61,224 nt of DNA, from IMG/VR virus record IMGVR_UViG_3300005253_000610, positions 1 through 61,224 of that record; one strand, given 5' to 3'. The stretch is from a virus. Under the pieces are notes generated by a model, which was given only the letters and a program-made list of their open reading frames with translations, was not told the origin of the DNA and did no database searches. Below are positions 32,990-39,852 of this stretch, one piece after another. Numbering within the stretch: the first letter of the stretch is position 1; the number at the start of each line of letters is the position of its first letter. The position numbers and the translations under genes are program-made.

Positions 32990-33412
32990 CTACTCCTCAG
33001 CCGCTTCTAGTATCATCTCAAGCGTAACCGTGTAATCCATGAAAAGTGCCTTTGCCACGCTCGCTAACTTTTTTAACCCTAAGACTAAAGCGGCGTCTGC
33101 TATATGTAGAAGATAATGATCATACCGTGACATTGGAAAGGCTCGTGTAATAATCTCAGCATAGTGTAACTCAAACGTCTCCCTCTTAGGGTTGCGGACT
33201 ACGCCAAGTTTCTGTGCGTACTCTGCTACACCCACTGCAAAGCGAATCCTTGCCGTAAAGAGGTACTTCAGAGCGTCGTCTAAGGCCATAGGACTACCGG
33301 GCTCACAAATATCCGGTCCTCTTAATGCACAGGCCACGTCGTAAATAGCCCTCGTGTTCCATGCCACATCCCTTACCTGAGTAGCCTTCTTCTTCCAAAA
33401 TAGTAAATTCAT
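32990..33412 (-). CDS. RGPD-domain protein B, downstream flank of the ubiquitin-like cassette
   Basis: 140 residues, largely helical. IYDVACALRGPD near residue 25, ALKYLFTARIRFAVGV, RYDHYLLHIADAALVLGLKKL and an ILEAAEE end match the C-terminal domain of the protein at 36910 (VYDVLAAIRGPD, LKQLFTNPIR, YRHYLNHIVAAATVLEM). I have no name for the domain. Its duplication at both edges of the cassette suggests a shared partner or target-binding role. Confidence 0.55.
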   Translation of the reverse strand: MNLLFWKKKATQVRDVAWNTRAIYDVACALRGPDICEPGSPMALDDALKYLFTARIRFAVGVAEYAQKLGVVRNPKRETFELHYAEIITRAFPMSRYDHYLLHIADAALVLGLKKLASVAKALFMDYTVTLEMILEAAEE

Positions 33413-33738
33413 TTTCTCTCACCTCCAAAACAAGTACACTCATCAAGCCTATTAGCAAACTGCGTACATAACCTAGTCATCGTCTCATCACACACCTTCC
33501 CCTGTCGCCCCCCTGTCGTACACCTCCACACATGGACATATGGTTGTGCATCTGAATACCCACCGTACTCCCATGCACATGCCCCCCCATGTATCCGCTT
33601 CGGATTATTGGGCATGAAGGGCGGAAGAGCAGGGGTAATGGGCGGTAAATAATCCGTACCTGCCTGCTGCATTGCCTTCTCCAAATTCTTCTTATCCTCT
33701 TCGGCAGATGCCCACCAAGAGTCTGCTATTCCTGACAT
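33409..33738 (-). CDS. Cysteine-containing hypothetical protein
   Basis: About 109 residues from ATG 33738 with AGGAGG 10 bases before it; an upstream GTG would add eight residues. It contains Pro-rich LPPITPALPPFMPNN, GGACAWEYGGY, VWRCTTG, and a C-terminal CTQFANRLDECTCFGG. Six cysteines could bind metal. It shares four bases with the RGPD gene start. Confidence 0.45.
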   Translation of the reverse strand: MSGIADSWWASAEEDKKNLEKAMQQAGTDYLPPITPALPPFMPNNPKRIHGGACAWEYGGYSDAQPYVHVWRCTTGGRQGKVCDETMTRLCTQFANRLDECTCFGGERK

Positions 33739-33794
33739 AGGTAGTGTACCTCCTGCTGTCACCTTACCTTATGGGATATCTAGCTGTCAAGCTG

Positions 33795-34340
33795 CTAGTC
33801 TGTACACTCCACAACCATTTGTTTCTCCTGATGCTCTGGTACATAGTGTGACGCTACAGTAACTTCCCTCTCTACCAGCTTACAGTTCTCAGTGTTAGGG
33901 ATGCAATCAAAGTTACAGTGGAGAGATACCCCAGCTTTAGATGCGCTAACAGTGATAGACAGCCCGCCCTTTGGGTCAAAGCTTTCTCGCGCCTTACCTT
34001 TATTCCTTACCTCCCAACCCTGTCGCGTAAGCGCCTTGCCCATCTTAGTAATCGTGCCCAGCATTCGATCCACCATACCGGGCTGATCCACGTCACCAAC
34101 CGCCTCAAGAGACAAGTGTATGTCACCCAGTTTAGACGCGTCAGTATATGAAGGCGACGTACGAAGGCTGCTCACCTGATAGGTAGTACCTAATGTGCTG
34201 GGCATAAAAGGTAGCAGGTCTATGATAATCTGCTTGCCCAACCGTCGTTGTCTAGCTCTTTGGTTGCACTCCCTCCGCTCCTCTCCTGTAAGTATATCTA
34301 ACTGATCTAAGAATCCTGCATTCCTAAGTGTATTAGTCAT
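33795..34340 (-). CDS. Hypothetical protein beside the Ubl gene
   Basis: 181 residues from ATG 34340, preceded by an excellent AGGAGGTAAC; the longer frame upstream lacks a ribosome site. N-terminal helix, then beta segments (GDIHLSLEAVGDVD, SITVSASKAGVSLHCNFDC) and an acidic VPEHQEKQMVVECTD tail. The beta-alpha pattern could host a modification substrate or partner. Gap 34341-34439 shows no gene apart from a 22-codon frame without a ribosome site. Confidence 0.5.
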   Translation of the reverse strand: MTNTLRNAGFLDQLDILTGEERRECNQRARQRRLGKQIIIDLLPFMPSTLGTTYQVSSLRTSPSYTDASKLGDIHLSLEAVGDVDQPGMVDRMLGTITKMGKALTRQGWEVRNKGKARESFDPKGGLSITVSASKAGVSLHCNFDCIPNTENCKLVEREVTVASHYVPEHQEKQMVVECTD

Positions 34341-34439
34341 GTTACCTCCTATAATCCGTTCAAAGTGGAGGGAACAGAGGGAGTGATCAATCTCCCCCCA
34401 TCCCCCTTCATATACATGCTGCAAGAAGGGTTGATTCCC

Positions 34440-34697
34440 TTAGGCTCCCTTAACCCCACCCGACGCAAGCCGTGTCCCAATAGCAAGGATCACGTCGCCT
34501 GCGCGCAGTTGTGCATCCGTGGTGTCCTTGCTAATGATGTGCCCATCCAGGGATAGCTCATTGTTGGTGAAGGGATTCACGCTGCCAAAGAACTTCTTCA
34601 GTGCATCCTTCACCGTTACCATCGTACCATTGATAGCATATGTCTCATGCTTGCTGGTCGTGGCAACAACTACTATTCCATGTTCGTTACTTGCCAT
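34440..34697 (-). CDS. Ubiquitin-like (ThiS/MoaD-type) beta-grasp protein
   Basis: 85 residues: IVVVATTSKHETYAING, VTVKDALKKFFGS, an LDGHIIS turn, and DAQLRAGDVILAIGTRLASGG before VKGA. The L-x-x-GD-V-I strand followed by a C-terminal Gly-Gly (80-81) is the signature of ThiS, MoaD and ubiquitin-like modifiers. The four-residue VKGA extension resembles an immature precursor that a JAB peptidase could trim. The E1-like, E2-like and JAB genes are directly upstream. Confidence 0.65.
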   Translation of the reverse strand: MASNEHGIVVVATTSKHETYAINGTMVTVKDALKKFFGSVNPFTNNELSLDGHIISKDTTDAQLRAGDVILAIGTRLASGGVKGA

Positions 34698-34730
34698 TCT
34701 TACCTCCTATATACGATGCTAGTAGATACT

Positions 34731-34746
34731 GGTCGTGATCACGACC
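34731..34746. promoter_or_regulatory. 16-bp perfect palindrome upstream of the Ubl gene
   Basis: GGTCGTGATCACGACC is a perfect palindrome in the 71-bp gap between the membrane peptide and the Ubl gene. It could be an operator for a homodimeric regulator or an RNA stem. No strong promoter is visible beside it. Confidence 0.5.
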
Positions 34747-34768
34747 CTTCGTTGCAGCCAGTAAAATG

Positions 34769-34858
34769 CTAAAGGGGTATGTGTGCGAATCCGATGCCTA
34801 TCCAACAGCCGATAGTTCCACACACAACGCCAAAGGTAAAACTACTTAGGTGAAGCAT
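34769..34858 (-). CDS. 29-residue single-pass membrane peptide
   Basis: ATG 34858 lies 10 bases after AAGGAGG in the 3' end of the E1-like gene. A short hydrophilic start (MLHLSSF) is followed by one hydrophobic helix rich in Gly/Val/Ile/Cys (GVVCGTIGCWIGIGF). It sits exactly between the E1 and Ubl genes. Function unknown; it could anchor or gate the system at the membrane. Confidence 0.45.
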   Translation of the reverse strand: MLHLSSFTFGVVCGTIGCWIGIGFAHIPL

Positions 34859-34860
34859 GA

Positions 34861-35547
34861 TTATTGTACCTCCTTACTCTCTACTTGTGGTAGTGCCTGT
34901 ACTGTAGGCACATGCCATACTCTCAACGCTGGGATCGGTATTCCCTTACACCACTGGTTGATCGTGCTTGCTATCTGCGATGCGAGGAACATTCCGACAT
35001 ATGCTGTGCCAGACTGCCCGCAGGGTACATCATCTACCTCATCGTCCGTTGGCAAGGCAGCAAGGTACTCCGCATATCCCTCCTTCGTCGTAACAGTAGC
35101 GAGGACCGCCAGCTCCCCCTGTATTCTCCCATCCAGGTAGAGAGGGACATTATGATCCCTCGCCCACTCTGCGTTGGCCTTCCTGCCTGACATAGAATCA
35201 ACAGCGGATACGAGTGCAGTGGTAGGATGGCTACCGGGATACGGAAAGGGCGTACTCTGCCCACTCAAACGTAGGTACGGATTGGGCAGGCTTTGGTAGA
35301 GCGCCTCGACCTTACTCCGCCCAACATCGCTAGTGGTATAGGGTTGACAGCCCACATTCACGTCTTCAACTTCGTCAGGATCGAAGAAGATTAACCCGTA
35401 TACTGCCCTACTCAATGCGTGTGCCGTCCACCCCCCTATCATCCCTACTCCTGCTATCGTCACCTCCATCTCTGCCATCTTCGGGTGTATGATCCCATGT
35501 TGTCGCTGGTGCATCACCTTTGTGTGTAGTATACGCTTACCGTCCAC
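34861..35547 (-). CDS. E1-like (ThiF-family) adenylating enzyme
   Basis: 228 residues from GTG 35547 (GAAGGGGAAGAAC upstream). Nucleotide loop IAGVGMIGGW (Gly33, Gly35, Gly38), FFDPDEVEDVNVGCQPY (Asp56, Asp58, Asn64, Gln68), VGRSKVEAL (Lys79) and SAVDSMSGR (Asp117) define the ThiF/E1 adenylation domain. Cys176 in VPCGQSGTAY is a candidate catalytic thiol. It would adenylate the C-terminus of the Ubl encoded downstream. It overlaps the JAB gene by 11 bp. Confidence 0.8.
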   Translation of the reverse strand: MDGKRILHTKVMHQRQHGIIHPKMAEMEVTIAGVGMIGGWTAHALSRAVYGLIFFDPDEVEDVNVGCQPYTTSDVGRSKVEALYQSLPNPYLRLSGQSTPFPYPGSHPTTALVSAVDSMSGRKANAEWARDHNVPLYLDGRIQGELAVLATVTTKEGYAEYLAALPTDDEVDDVPCGQSGTAYVGMFLASQIASTINQWCKGIPIPALRVWHVPTVQALPQVESKEVQ

Positions 35548-36172
35548 GTTCTTCCCCTTCCTCTGCTATCTTCCTAAACGATGCTAAGTCTTCCGCATTC
35601 CAAACGCCATACTCATATGGTAGAGCCTGACCACGTAACGAAGGATACGCCCCCTTAGGAGTCACAGGACTTTTATCTATCACCCTCTTCATCATCTGTT
35701 TTACCTGTGTAGCTACCCCGTGAGATGCAAATGTACCCTTAGCCTCTACATCCAGCTCAGCAAAGAGGCCCACGGGATGCTCGACATCGATCCATCCGTA
35801 ATACTCACCACGTAGGTTTGTAACTAGTCCGGCGAACCAGCCCAAGTCAGGGACGGACTCGGCTAGTAACTCCAGGGTGTCGTCATCCTGTCTGCTTGGG
35901 TGTGTAGTCATCCCGCAGTGTGAGTGCCACCATACGGGGTAGTCAGACAGGGTGTGTCCTTTTCTTGCTATCTCGATTAGTGTAGTACGCAGATTCCCTT
36001 TCTCTATGTCTGTATATGCTCCTCCACCTTCTTGTGGCGGGATGATGATATCAGTAACAGTGATCTTCCCATCCTCCAGATGCGCCTTACCAAAGCCGGA
36101 TACTTCCAGTGTCGGCTCCGCTTTCACGGCAAGCCGAATCATTTGTGCTGCCTTCTGACGAAGGACTATCAT
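35537..36172 (-). CDS. JAB/MPN (JAMM) metallopeptidase
   Basis: 211 residues. A full JAMM zinc site is present: Glu23 in LEVSGFG, then His83, His85, Ser93 and Asp96 in HSHCGMTTHPSRQD (H-x-H-x7-S-x2-D). The fold continues in GWFAGLVTNLRGEYYGWIDV. JAB proteins cleave isopeptide or C-terminal peptide bonds of ubiquitin-like proteins, so it could mature the Ubl or remove it from targets. It overlaps the E1 gene and is 4 bp from the E2-like gene, strongly implying one pathway. Confidence 0.85.
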   Translation of the reverse strand: MIVLRQKAAQMIRLAVKAEPTLEVSGFGKAHLEDGKITVTDIIIPPQEGGGAYTDIEKGNLRTTLIEIARKGHTLSDYPVWWHSHCGMTTHPSRQDDDTLELLAESVPDLGWFAGLVTNLRGEYYGWIDVEHPVGLFAELDVEAKGTFASHGVATQVKQMMKRVIDKSPVTPKGAYPSLRGQALPYEYGVWNAEDLASFRKIAEEGEERGR

Positions 36173-36176
36173 TCCT

Positions 36177-36917
36177 CTACCTCCTTAGTGCGCCGAACAT
36201 AGCAGTACGCAACGCTGCAATAGTTGTAACTTCTCCCGTATCACTGCGTTGAATCTTACTTGTAGGGGGGCAGACTTCTAACCAAGCTGCACCTTCCTCT
36301 GCCCAATCATCCACATACAGACTAGTAGGATCATAGCCTAGTCTCCAACGAGAAGCGATACGCAAGAGAGGTAGCGGGTAGGGCACGGTGCTAAGAGCGT
36401 ATATAACATCACCCACACTACCCCAACAAATACTCTCATTGTCTATATGCGGATGTGTCCCTTCTAACACTTCGCAGTCCATGTAGTCGTCCTCCCAAAT
36501 AAGATGAAGCGTTAGCTCTGTTGTCATGCCCATGCTACCTTCATCTATGATCGCAACAGGAACAAATATAACAATTAGGGCGTGAACCCCAACCTGGTTT
36601 GCTGCCACAACTTCAGGCCATCTACGTACTTCTGTAAGGGCATTCTCCCATACAAAGACTTCCTCACCCCTCTTAGGCATAAGATTCAGATGAGGAGAAG
36701 GACTATCACAGTATACGACTCGGCGTGTGTTTAGCCATGAATGGATGCGGCGGCTACGTAACGCAAACTCTTGCGGGTCCTCAATCCGACGCCCGTCAAG
36801 TACCCTCAGCCACCTTCCAGTGCCCACTAAGGATTGGACGGGGAGCACACCGTCATACTGTGAGACTGCGTACTCTAAGATGGCACTGTACGATATTAGT
36901 GCTCTCTCTTCAGGCAT
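36177..36917 (-). CDS. E2-like (prokaryotic Ubc-fold) conjugating protein
   Basis: 246 residues. After an N-terminal region and a beta meander (VGVHALIVIFVPVAII, TELTLHLIWEDD) comes THPHIDNESICWGS: His155-Pro156-His157 then Cys164. This mirrors the E2 active-site order HPN...xxC. In prokaryotic systems such E2-like proteins relay Ubl from an E1. The fold is inferred from motif order and from its place next to JAB and E1, not from full-length similarity. If wrong, Cys164 would be a coincidental match. Confidence 0.6.
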   Translation of the reverse strand: MPEERALISYSAILEYAVSQYDGVLPVQSLVGTGRWLRVLDGRRIEDPQEFALRSRRIHSWLNTRRVVYCDSPSPHLNLMPKRGEEVFVWENALTEVRRWPEVVAANQVGVHALIVIFVPVAIIDEGSMGMTTELTLHLIWEDDYMDCEVLEGTHPHIDNESICWGSVGDVIYALSTVPYPLPLLRIASRWRLGYDPTSLYVDDWAEEGAAWLEVCPPTSKIQRSDTGEVTTIAALRTAMFGALRR

Positions 36918-37542
36918 CGCTACACCACCCGCTCTCTGCTGCTACTCGTAAGATGGCCTCTTCAGTAACAGTACCAGCCCGGAAATCCCTTGCAAGGGTA
37001 CGAAACGTTTCCATTTCTAACACCGTTGCCGCAGCAACGATGTGATTTAGATAGTGTCTATACTCCAGACTAATACTCCTACGCTCCTTGTATAGACTCT
37101 TGGCTATACTAATAGTTACTCCACTGTACCAGGCTACGCCGCTCATCTTCGTACGTATGGGGTTAGTGAATAACTGTTTAAGATTAGTTGCGATCTCGGT
37201 CTGTTGATCCGGCCCCCGTATAGCAGCCAGCACGTCATACACCTGTATATCGCCCCAGTCTATCTTCGCCAGCTTCTCCGCAAGCGTTAGTGTAGCAGGC
37301 TCACGTACCTCATCGATTGCTTGGCTAACAGGATCACCACACGTATTGGGGGCTACGCCTTCTTGTACTAGTTCCATGTCTTCATACCAGAGCCATACTT
37401 CATGCAGCCTCTCCCCTATAAGCATCTTCAGGCTACCAGTATACTTTGCTAGCCCCCCTAACACCCCCTCTAGTCCCTTGAGTGCTCCCCTCTTCACCCT
37501 AAACGTCTTCCCTTGTAACTTCCTAGCTTCTTGTATGTCCAT
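36910..37542 (-). CDS. RGPD-domain protein A, upstream flank of the ubiquitin-like cassette
   Basis: 210 residues. The N-terminal part has a basic KOW-like start (KTFRVKRGALKGLEGVLGGL) and a WLWYEDMEL strand. The C-terminal part repeats the domain of 32990: VYDVLAAIRGPD, LKQLFTNPIR, YRHYLNHIVAAATVLEM and ILRVAAESG. The AAGGAG ribosome site lies in the preceding small gene. It overlaps the E2-like start by eight bases. Possibly a substrate adaptor. Confidence 0.55.
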   Translation of the reverse strand: MDIQEARKLQGKTFRVKRGALKGLEGVLGGLAKYTGSLKMLIGERLHEVWLWYEDMELVQEGVAPNTCGDPVSQAIDEVREPATLTLAEKLAKIDWGDIQVYDVLAAIRGPDQQTEIATNLKQLFTNPIRTKMSGVAWYSGVTISIAKSLYKERRSISLEYRHYLNHIVAAATVLEMETFRTLARDFRAGTVTEEAILRVAAESGWCSDA

Positions 37543-37547
37543 TGTGC

Positions 37548-37711
37548 CTAATCTCCTTCCACCTCAGCTAATAGCCGCTCAAACATTGTATTCCCTTGCC
37601 CATTCTTTGCCTTGCTCCTCGGCTTCCCCCCCACACAGTATGCACACCCCGGTCCACGAGTAGTGCTAGTGTTTCGTGATTGTCTTCCCACTTACGTATG
37701 CGTTGTAACAT
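37548..37711 (-). CDS. Small gene with a possible -1 frameshift
   Basis: From ATG 37711 (GAAGAGG upstream) one frame gives MLQRIRKWEDNHETLALLVD and ends at 37568. A second frame, open to 37548, reads GPGCAYCVGGKPRSKAKNGQ then FERLLAEVEGD, with a CxxC knuckle. Only an unsupported GTG at 37691 starts it. A -1 shift in the CCGGGG run would join the two into a ~55-residue zinc-knuckle protein. It may be an assembly error, a programmed frameshift or two small proteins. Confidence 0.35.
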
Positions 37712-37715
37712 TATG

Positions 37716-37934
37716 CTATGCCTCTTCCTGTACATAGTCCAACTTCGCCTGCTTCAGATCACCAAGCGTAACGTATGAGAACACTATCTCATCTCCTCTA
37801 AAGCGCCCACGCCGTTGAACCAGCTTCAACCCTTCACCACATTCACACTGGAAGATATGCCTATCTTCAAGGTAGAAGTAGTCATCAGGATTAGCCGACG
37901 CTTCACACTGGCACACTCCGCAGTACAGATACAT
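37716..37934 (-). CDS. Zinc-ribbon protein
   Basis: 72 residues. CGVCQCE (near residue 5-11) and CECGEGL near residue 30 form a four-Cys zinc ribbon, followed by RGRFRGDEIVFSYVTL and a helical QAKLDYVQEEA tail. A strong hairpin (37956-38012) lies just upstream of the start. Possible nucleic-acid binding. Confidence 0.55.
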   Translation of the reverse strand: MYLYCGVCQCEASANPDDYFYLEDRHIFQCECGEGLKLVQRRGRFRGDEIVFSYVTLGDLKQAKLDYVQEEA

Positions 37935-37955
37935 GCTTTACCTCCTTCAGTAACG

Positions 37956-38012
37956 GGGGAAGCACGGCACTGTGCTGGTGGTATAGGATGGTCAGTCGTA
38001 CCGTGCTTCCCC
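37956..38012 (-). promoter_or_regulatory. Structured RNA element with perfect 12-bp stem
   Basis: 12-bp inverted repeat (37956-37967 with 38001-38012) around a 33-base loop, in the 103-bp gap between 38038 and 37934. There is no U run after it, so it is not a simple terminator. It ends about 10 bases before the ribosome site of the zinc-ribbon gene and could block or expose it, or act as an RNA stabiliser. Confidence 0.5.
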
Positions 38013-38037
38013 ACACGTGGAGAGTGTGAATGTCTAA

Positions 38038-38547
38038 CTACTTGTTCTTACTCCCCTTGGGCATTCCCCTACTCTTCGTAGTAGTGAGAGGCCCTTTGCC
38101 CTGTTCCGCCCGCTGTAGCAACGCAGAGGCGTACTGGTAGGACACAGACTTGGGCCTGCCATCGCTACCGTCGAGCATGGCGAACGCTTCCCGTTCCTTC
38201 GCCTCTGTCCTATCGCCCCGCATGAACATACGCGCCTGCTTCCCGCCCGCCAGCATGTAGGTCCTGATCGCAGCGACGCTGTGTGTGGCGCACCTGTTGA
38301 GCAGCTTGACCTTGCTTTGGCGCGCGATCTGGGAACTCAGGGCTACCAGTTCAGGATCGTCCGTCTTGATCTGCGTAACGGTTTCCTCTGGTTGCCCCTG
38401 TGGCTTCGCAGCCGAGTGCGCTGTAACAGTTTCCGGTGTCTCCAGCTTGTCCAGGCGTGCATCCATTTCATGCAGCGCGCCCATGATTGCCTGTAGAGCC
38501 TCAATTGTGGTAGGCTCCTCAGCCTGTGTTCTCTTTGTACGTGCCAT
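38038..38547 (-). CDS. Hypothetical DNA-binding or scaffold-like protein
   Basis: 169 residues beginning MARTKRTQ, with a helical stretch (TIEALQAIMGALHEMDARLD), Gln/Glu-rich linker, then Arg/Lys-rich LNRCATHSVAAIRTYMLAGG and a basic KSRGMPKGSKNK tail. It may bind DNA. Its first codons match those of the next two upstream genes at the DNA level. Confidence 0.5.
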   Translation of the reverse strand: MARTKRTQAEEPTTIEALQAIMGALHEMDARLDKLETPETVTAHSAAKPQGQPEETVTQIKTDDPELVALSSQIARQSKVKLLNRCATHSVAAIRTYMLAGGKQARMFMRGDRTEAKEREAFAMLDGSDGRPKSVSYQYASALLQRAEQGKGPLTTTKSRGMPKGSKNK

Positions 38548-38552
38548 GTTAC

Positions 38553-38714
38553 TTACCTCCCCTGACAGGGCTTTGGCCCTTCAACTAACATAACTGAAAG
38601 ATAGAGCACGGTACACATGTTGGCGGCGTAGGCTTCGCGCTCCTCTGCACGGGCATCACTAGGCAGCGTCAACGTACTGCCGCAGTTTGTACATGTTTTC
38701 TTTGTACGTACCAT
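38553..38714 (-). CDS. 53-residue zinc-ribbon-like protein
   Basis: ATG 38714 follows AGGAGGAATC perfectly. MVRTKKTCTNCGS gives one CxxC; a later Cys (MCTVL) and KPCQGR end could complete a site. It shares the MxRTKK start with its two neighbours. Middle residues are helical (AEEREAYAANM). Confidence 0.55.
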   Translation of the reverse strand: MVRTKKTCTNCGSTLTLPSDARAEEREAYAANMCTVLYLSVMLVEGPKPCQGR

Positions 38715-38722
38715 GATTCCTC

Positions 38723-38896
38723 CTACGTCTGCAATTCCTCATACTCAACAGATGCCTTAAATGCTGCTGCATCCGGCGTCCCACCAACACGATTACGGAA
38801 CCGGCGGTACGCCCCAATTTCAAGATATAGACTGCCCATCTCTTCTAGCATATCAATATCGAGTGGAGAGTACAGTCGTTTCTTAGTACGTGCCAT
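38723..38896 (-). CDS. 57-residue hypothetical protein
   Basis: Begins MARTKKRLYSPL, then a helix (IDMLEEMGSLYLEIGAYRRF) and acidic VEYEELQT end. It follows AGGGGGAAAC and is the first gene of the long leftward operon, about 380 bp downstream of the 39279-39307 promoter. No recognised family. Confidence 0.5.
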   Translation of the reverse strand: MARTKKRLYSPLDIDMLEEMGSLYLEIGAYRRFRNRVGGTPDAAAFKASVEYEELQT

Positions 38897-39278
38897 TGTT
38901 TCCCCCTACTAGGCACAGTAGCCTAGCTATAGCTTCTCTTGGTTTCCTACTACCGGCCTTGCAGCATTCCCTACATCACCTAGCCTTTCTGACTACCGCC
39001 ACCCACTGGTGATACTCGTATCCCATGCACGAGCTGTTAGCCCCATATGTAGATGCCCGAACACGGATACTACACCGCGAACATTCTACCATCGTATACT
39101 GAGGGACCACCTGTTGTTTGGCATCCACGGAATACTCCCTTCTATTCCTCGTTCTATTGCTTCTACTCTACTCCTTCCTCCGCCTCTTGTCAATCCCCCA
39201 AATGTTTGCATATCTCTCTGACTCTAACCTTTACGTCAACGTGAGGGTTCCTCTAACCCTATTCTAATCGCGCGTACG

Positions 39279-39307
39279 CGTATACCATATAGATAACTGT
39301 CTGTCAA
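39279..39307 (-). promoter_or_regulatory. Leftward promoter of the DNA-metabolism operon
   Basis: Reading leftward: TTGACA (39307-39302), 17 bp, TATACG (39284-39279), with TATGG before the -10. The bases before the -35 are CTAACC, as in the 1270 and 3748 promoters. It should drive the block from 38896 to 11099 as an early unit. Confidence 0.75.
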
Positions 39308-39829
39308 GGTTAGACGGGTGTACCCTAGTAAGTAGATAGAGATCATATACAATAGATCACTTGAATACTTGAATAGATAGAGGGATGCTAGATACATAGG
39401 ATGCTAGTATGCTAGTATACTAGTACTCATACACCATCCCTCCCCTCTAGTCTATATAGTATGTAAGGAGATACTGTACTACTATTAGTATACTACTAAC
39501 AGTCTACCTATATACTATATACATAGGGATACTATACATACTATAGTATACACTCTTGTACTAGCCTTGACAGTGTACGCGCGCGATTATAATAGAGATA
39601 CATGGTCCCTCCCCTTATGTATACATATATACTCCGGGATACTTTCTTATACCCCCAGTACCCCCCTATATATATATAATTGTAGGGGTGGGGGGATACT
39701 TCCATTCTTGTATACTGAAGGGGGGCGCACCTGGGTACCACGTATATGTAGCTGTATGCATAGCAAGCCAAGCATTTTTGACCATCTACTAGGAAGGTAT
39801 AGTGGAACATACGTTCTACTCGAATATGG

Positions 39830-39851
39830 TATACTGTATATAGGAGGTATG
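39830..39851 (+). promoter_or_regulatory. Extended -10 promoter for the rightward early genes
   Basis: TATGGTATACT (-10 at 39830-39835, with an extended TG). The -35 position (39807-39812) is poor. It is followed within 15 bases by AGGAGG and the Dam start, so the transcript would be near leaderless, or this box serves as an internal site. Confidence 0.45.
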
Positions 39852-39852
39852 T

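Larger units (their letters stand above)
38897..39852. other. 956-bp AT-rich divergent control region, possible replication origin
   Basis: No supportable gene. It separates the leftward operon from the rightward early genes. Contents: the leftward promoter (39279-39307); an operator-like CTAACC/ACGT-rich block with inverted AACC/GGTT arms (39225-39260); iteron-like words (TTGAATA twice at 39361-39376, GGATGCTAG at 39382 and 39399, TATGCTAG near 39408); many TATAC/GTATA steps; a TTGACA/TATAAT pair with a 15-bp spacer (39567-39593); and a C-run/G-run hairpin (39651-39699). Confidence 0.55.

Noticed and set aside
34341-34439. 22-codon frame between 33795 and the Ubl gene
   Set aside because: Lacks a Shine-Dalgarno and is low-complexity; likely chance.
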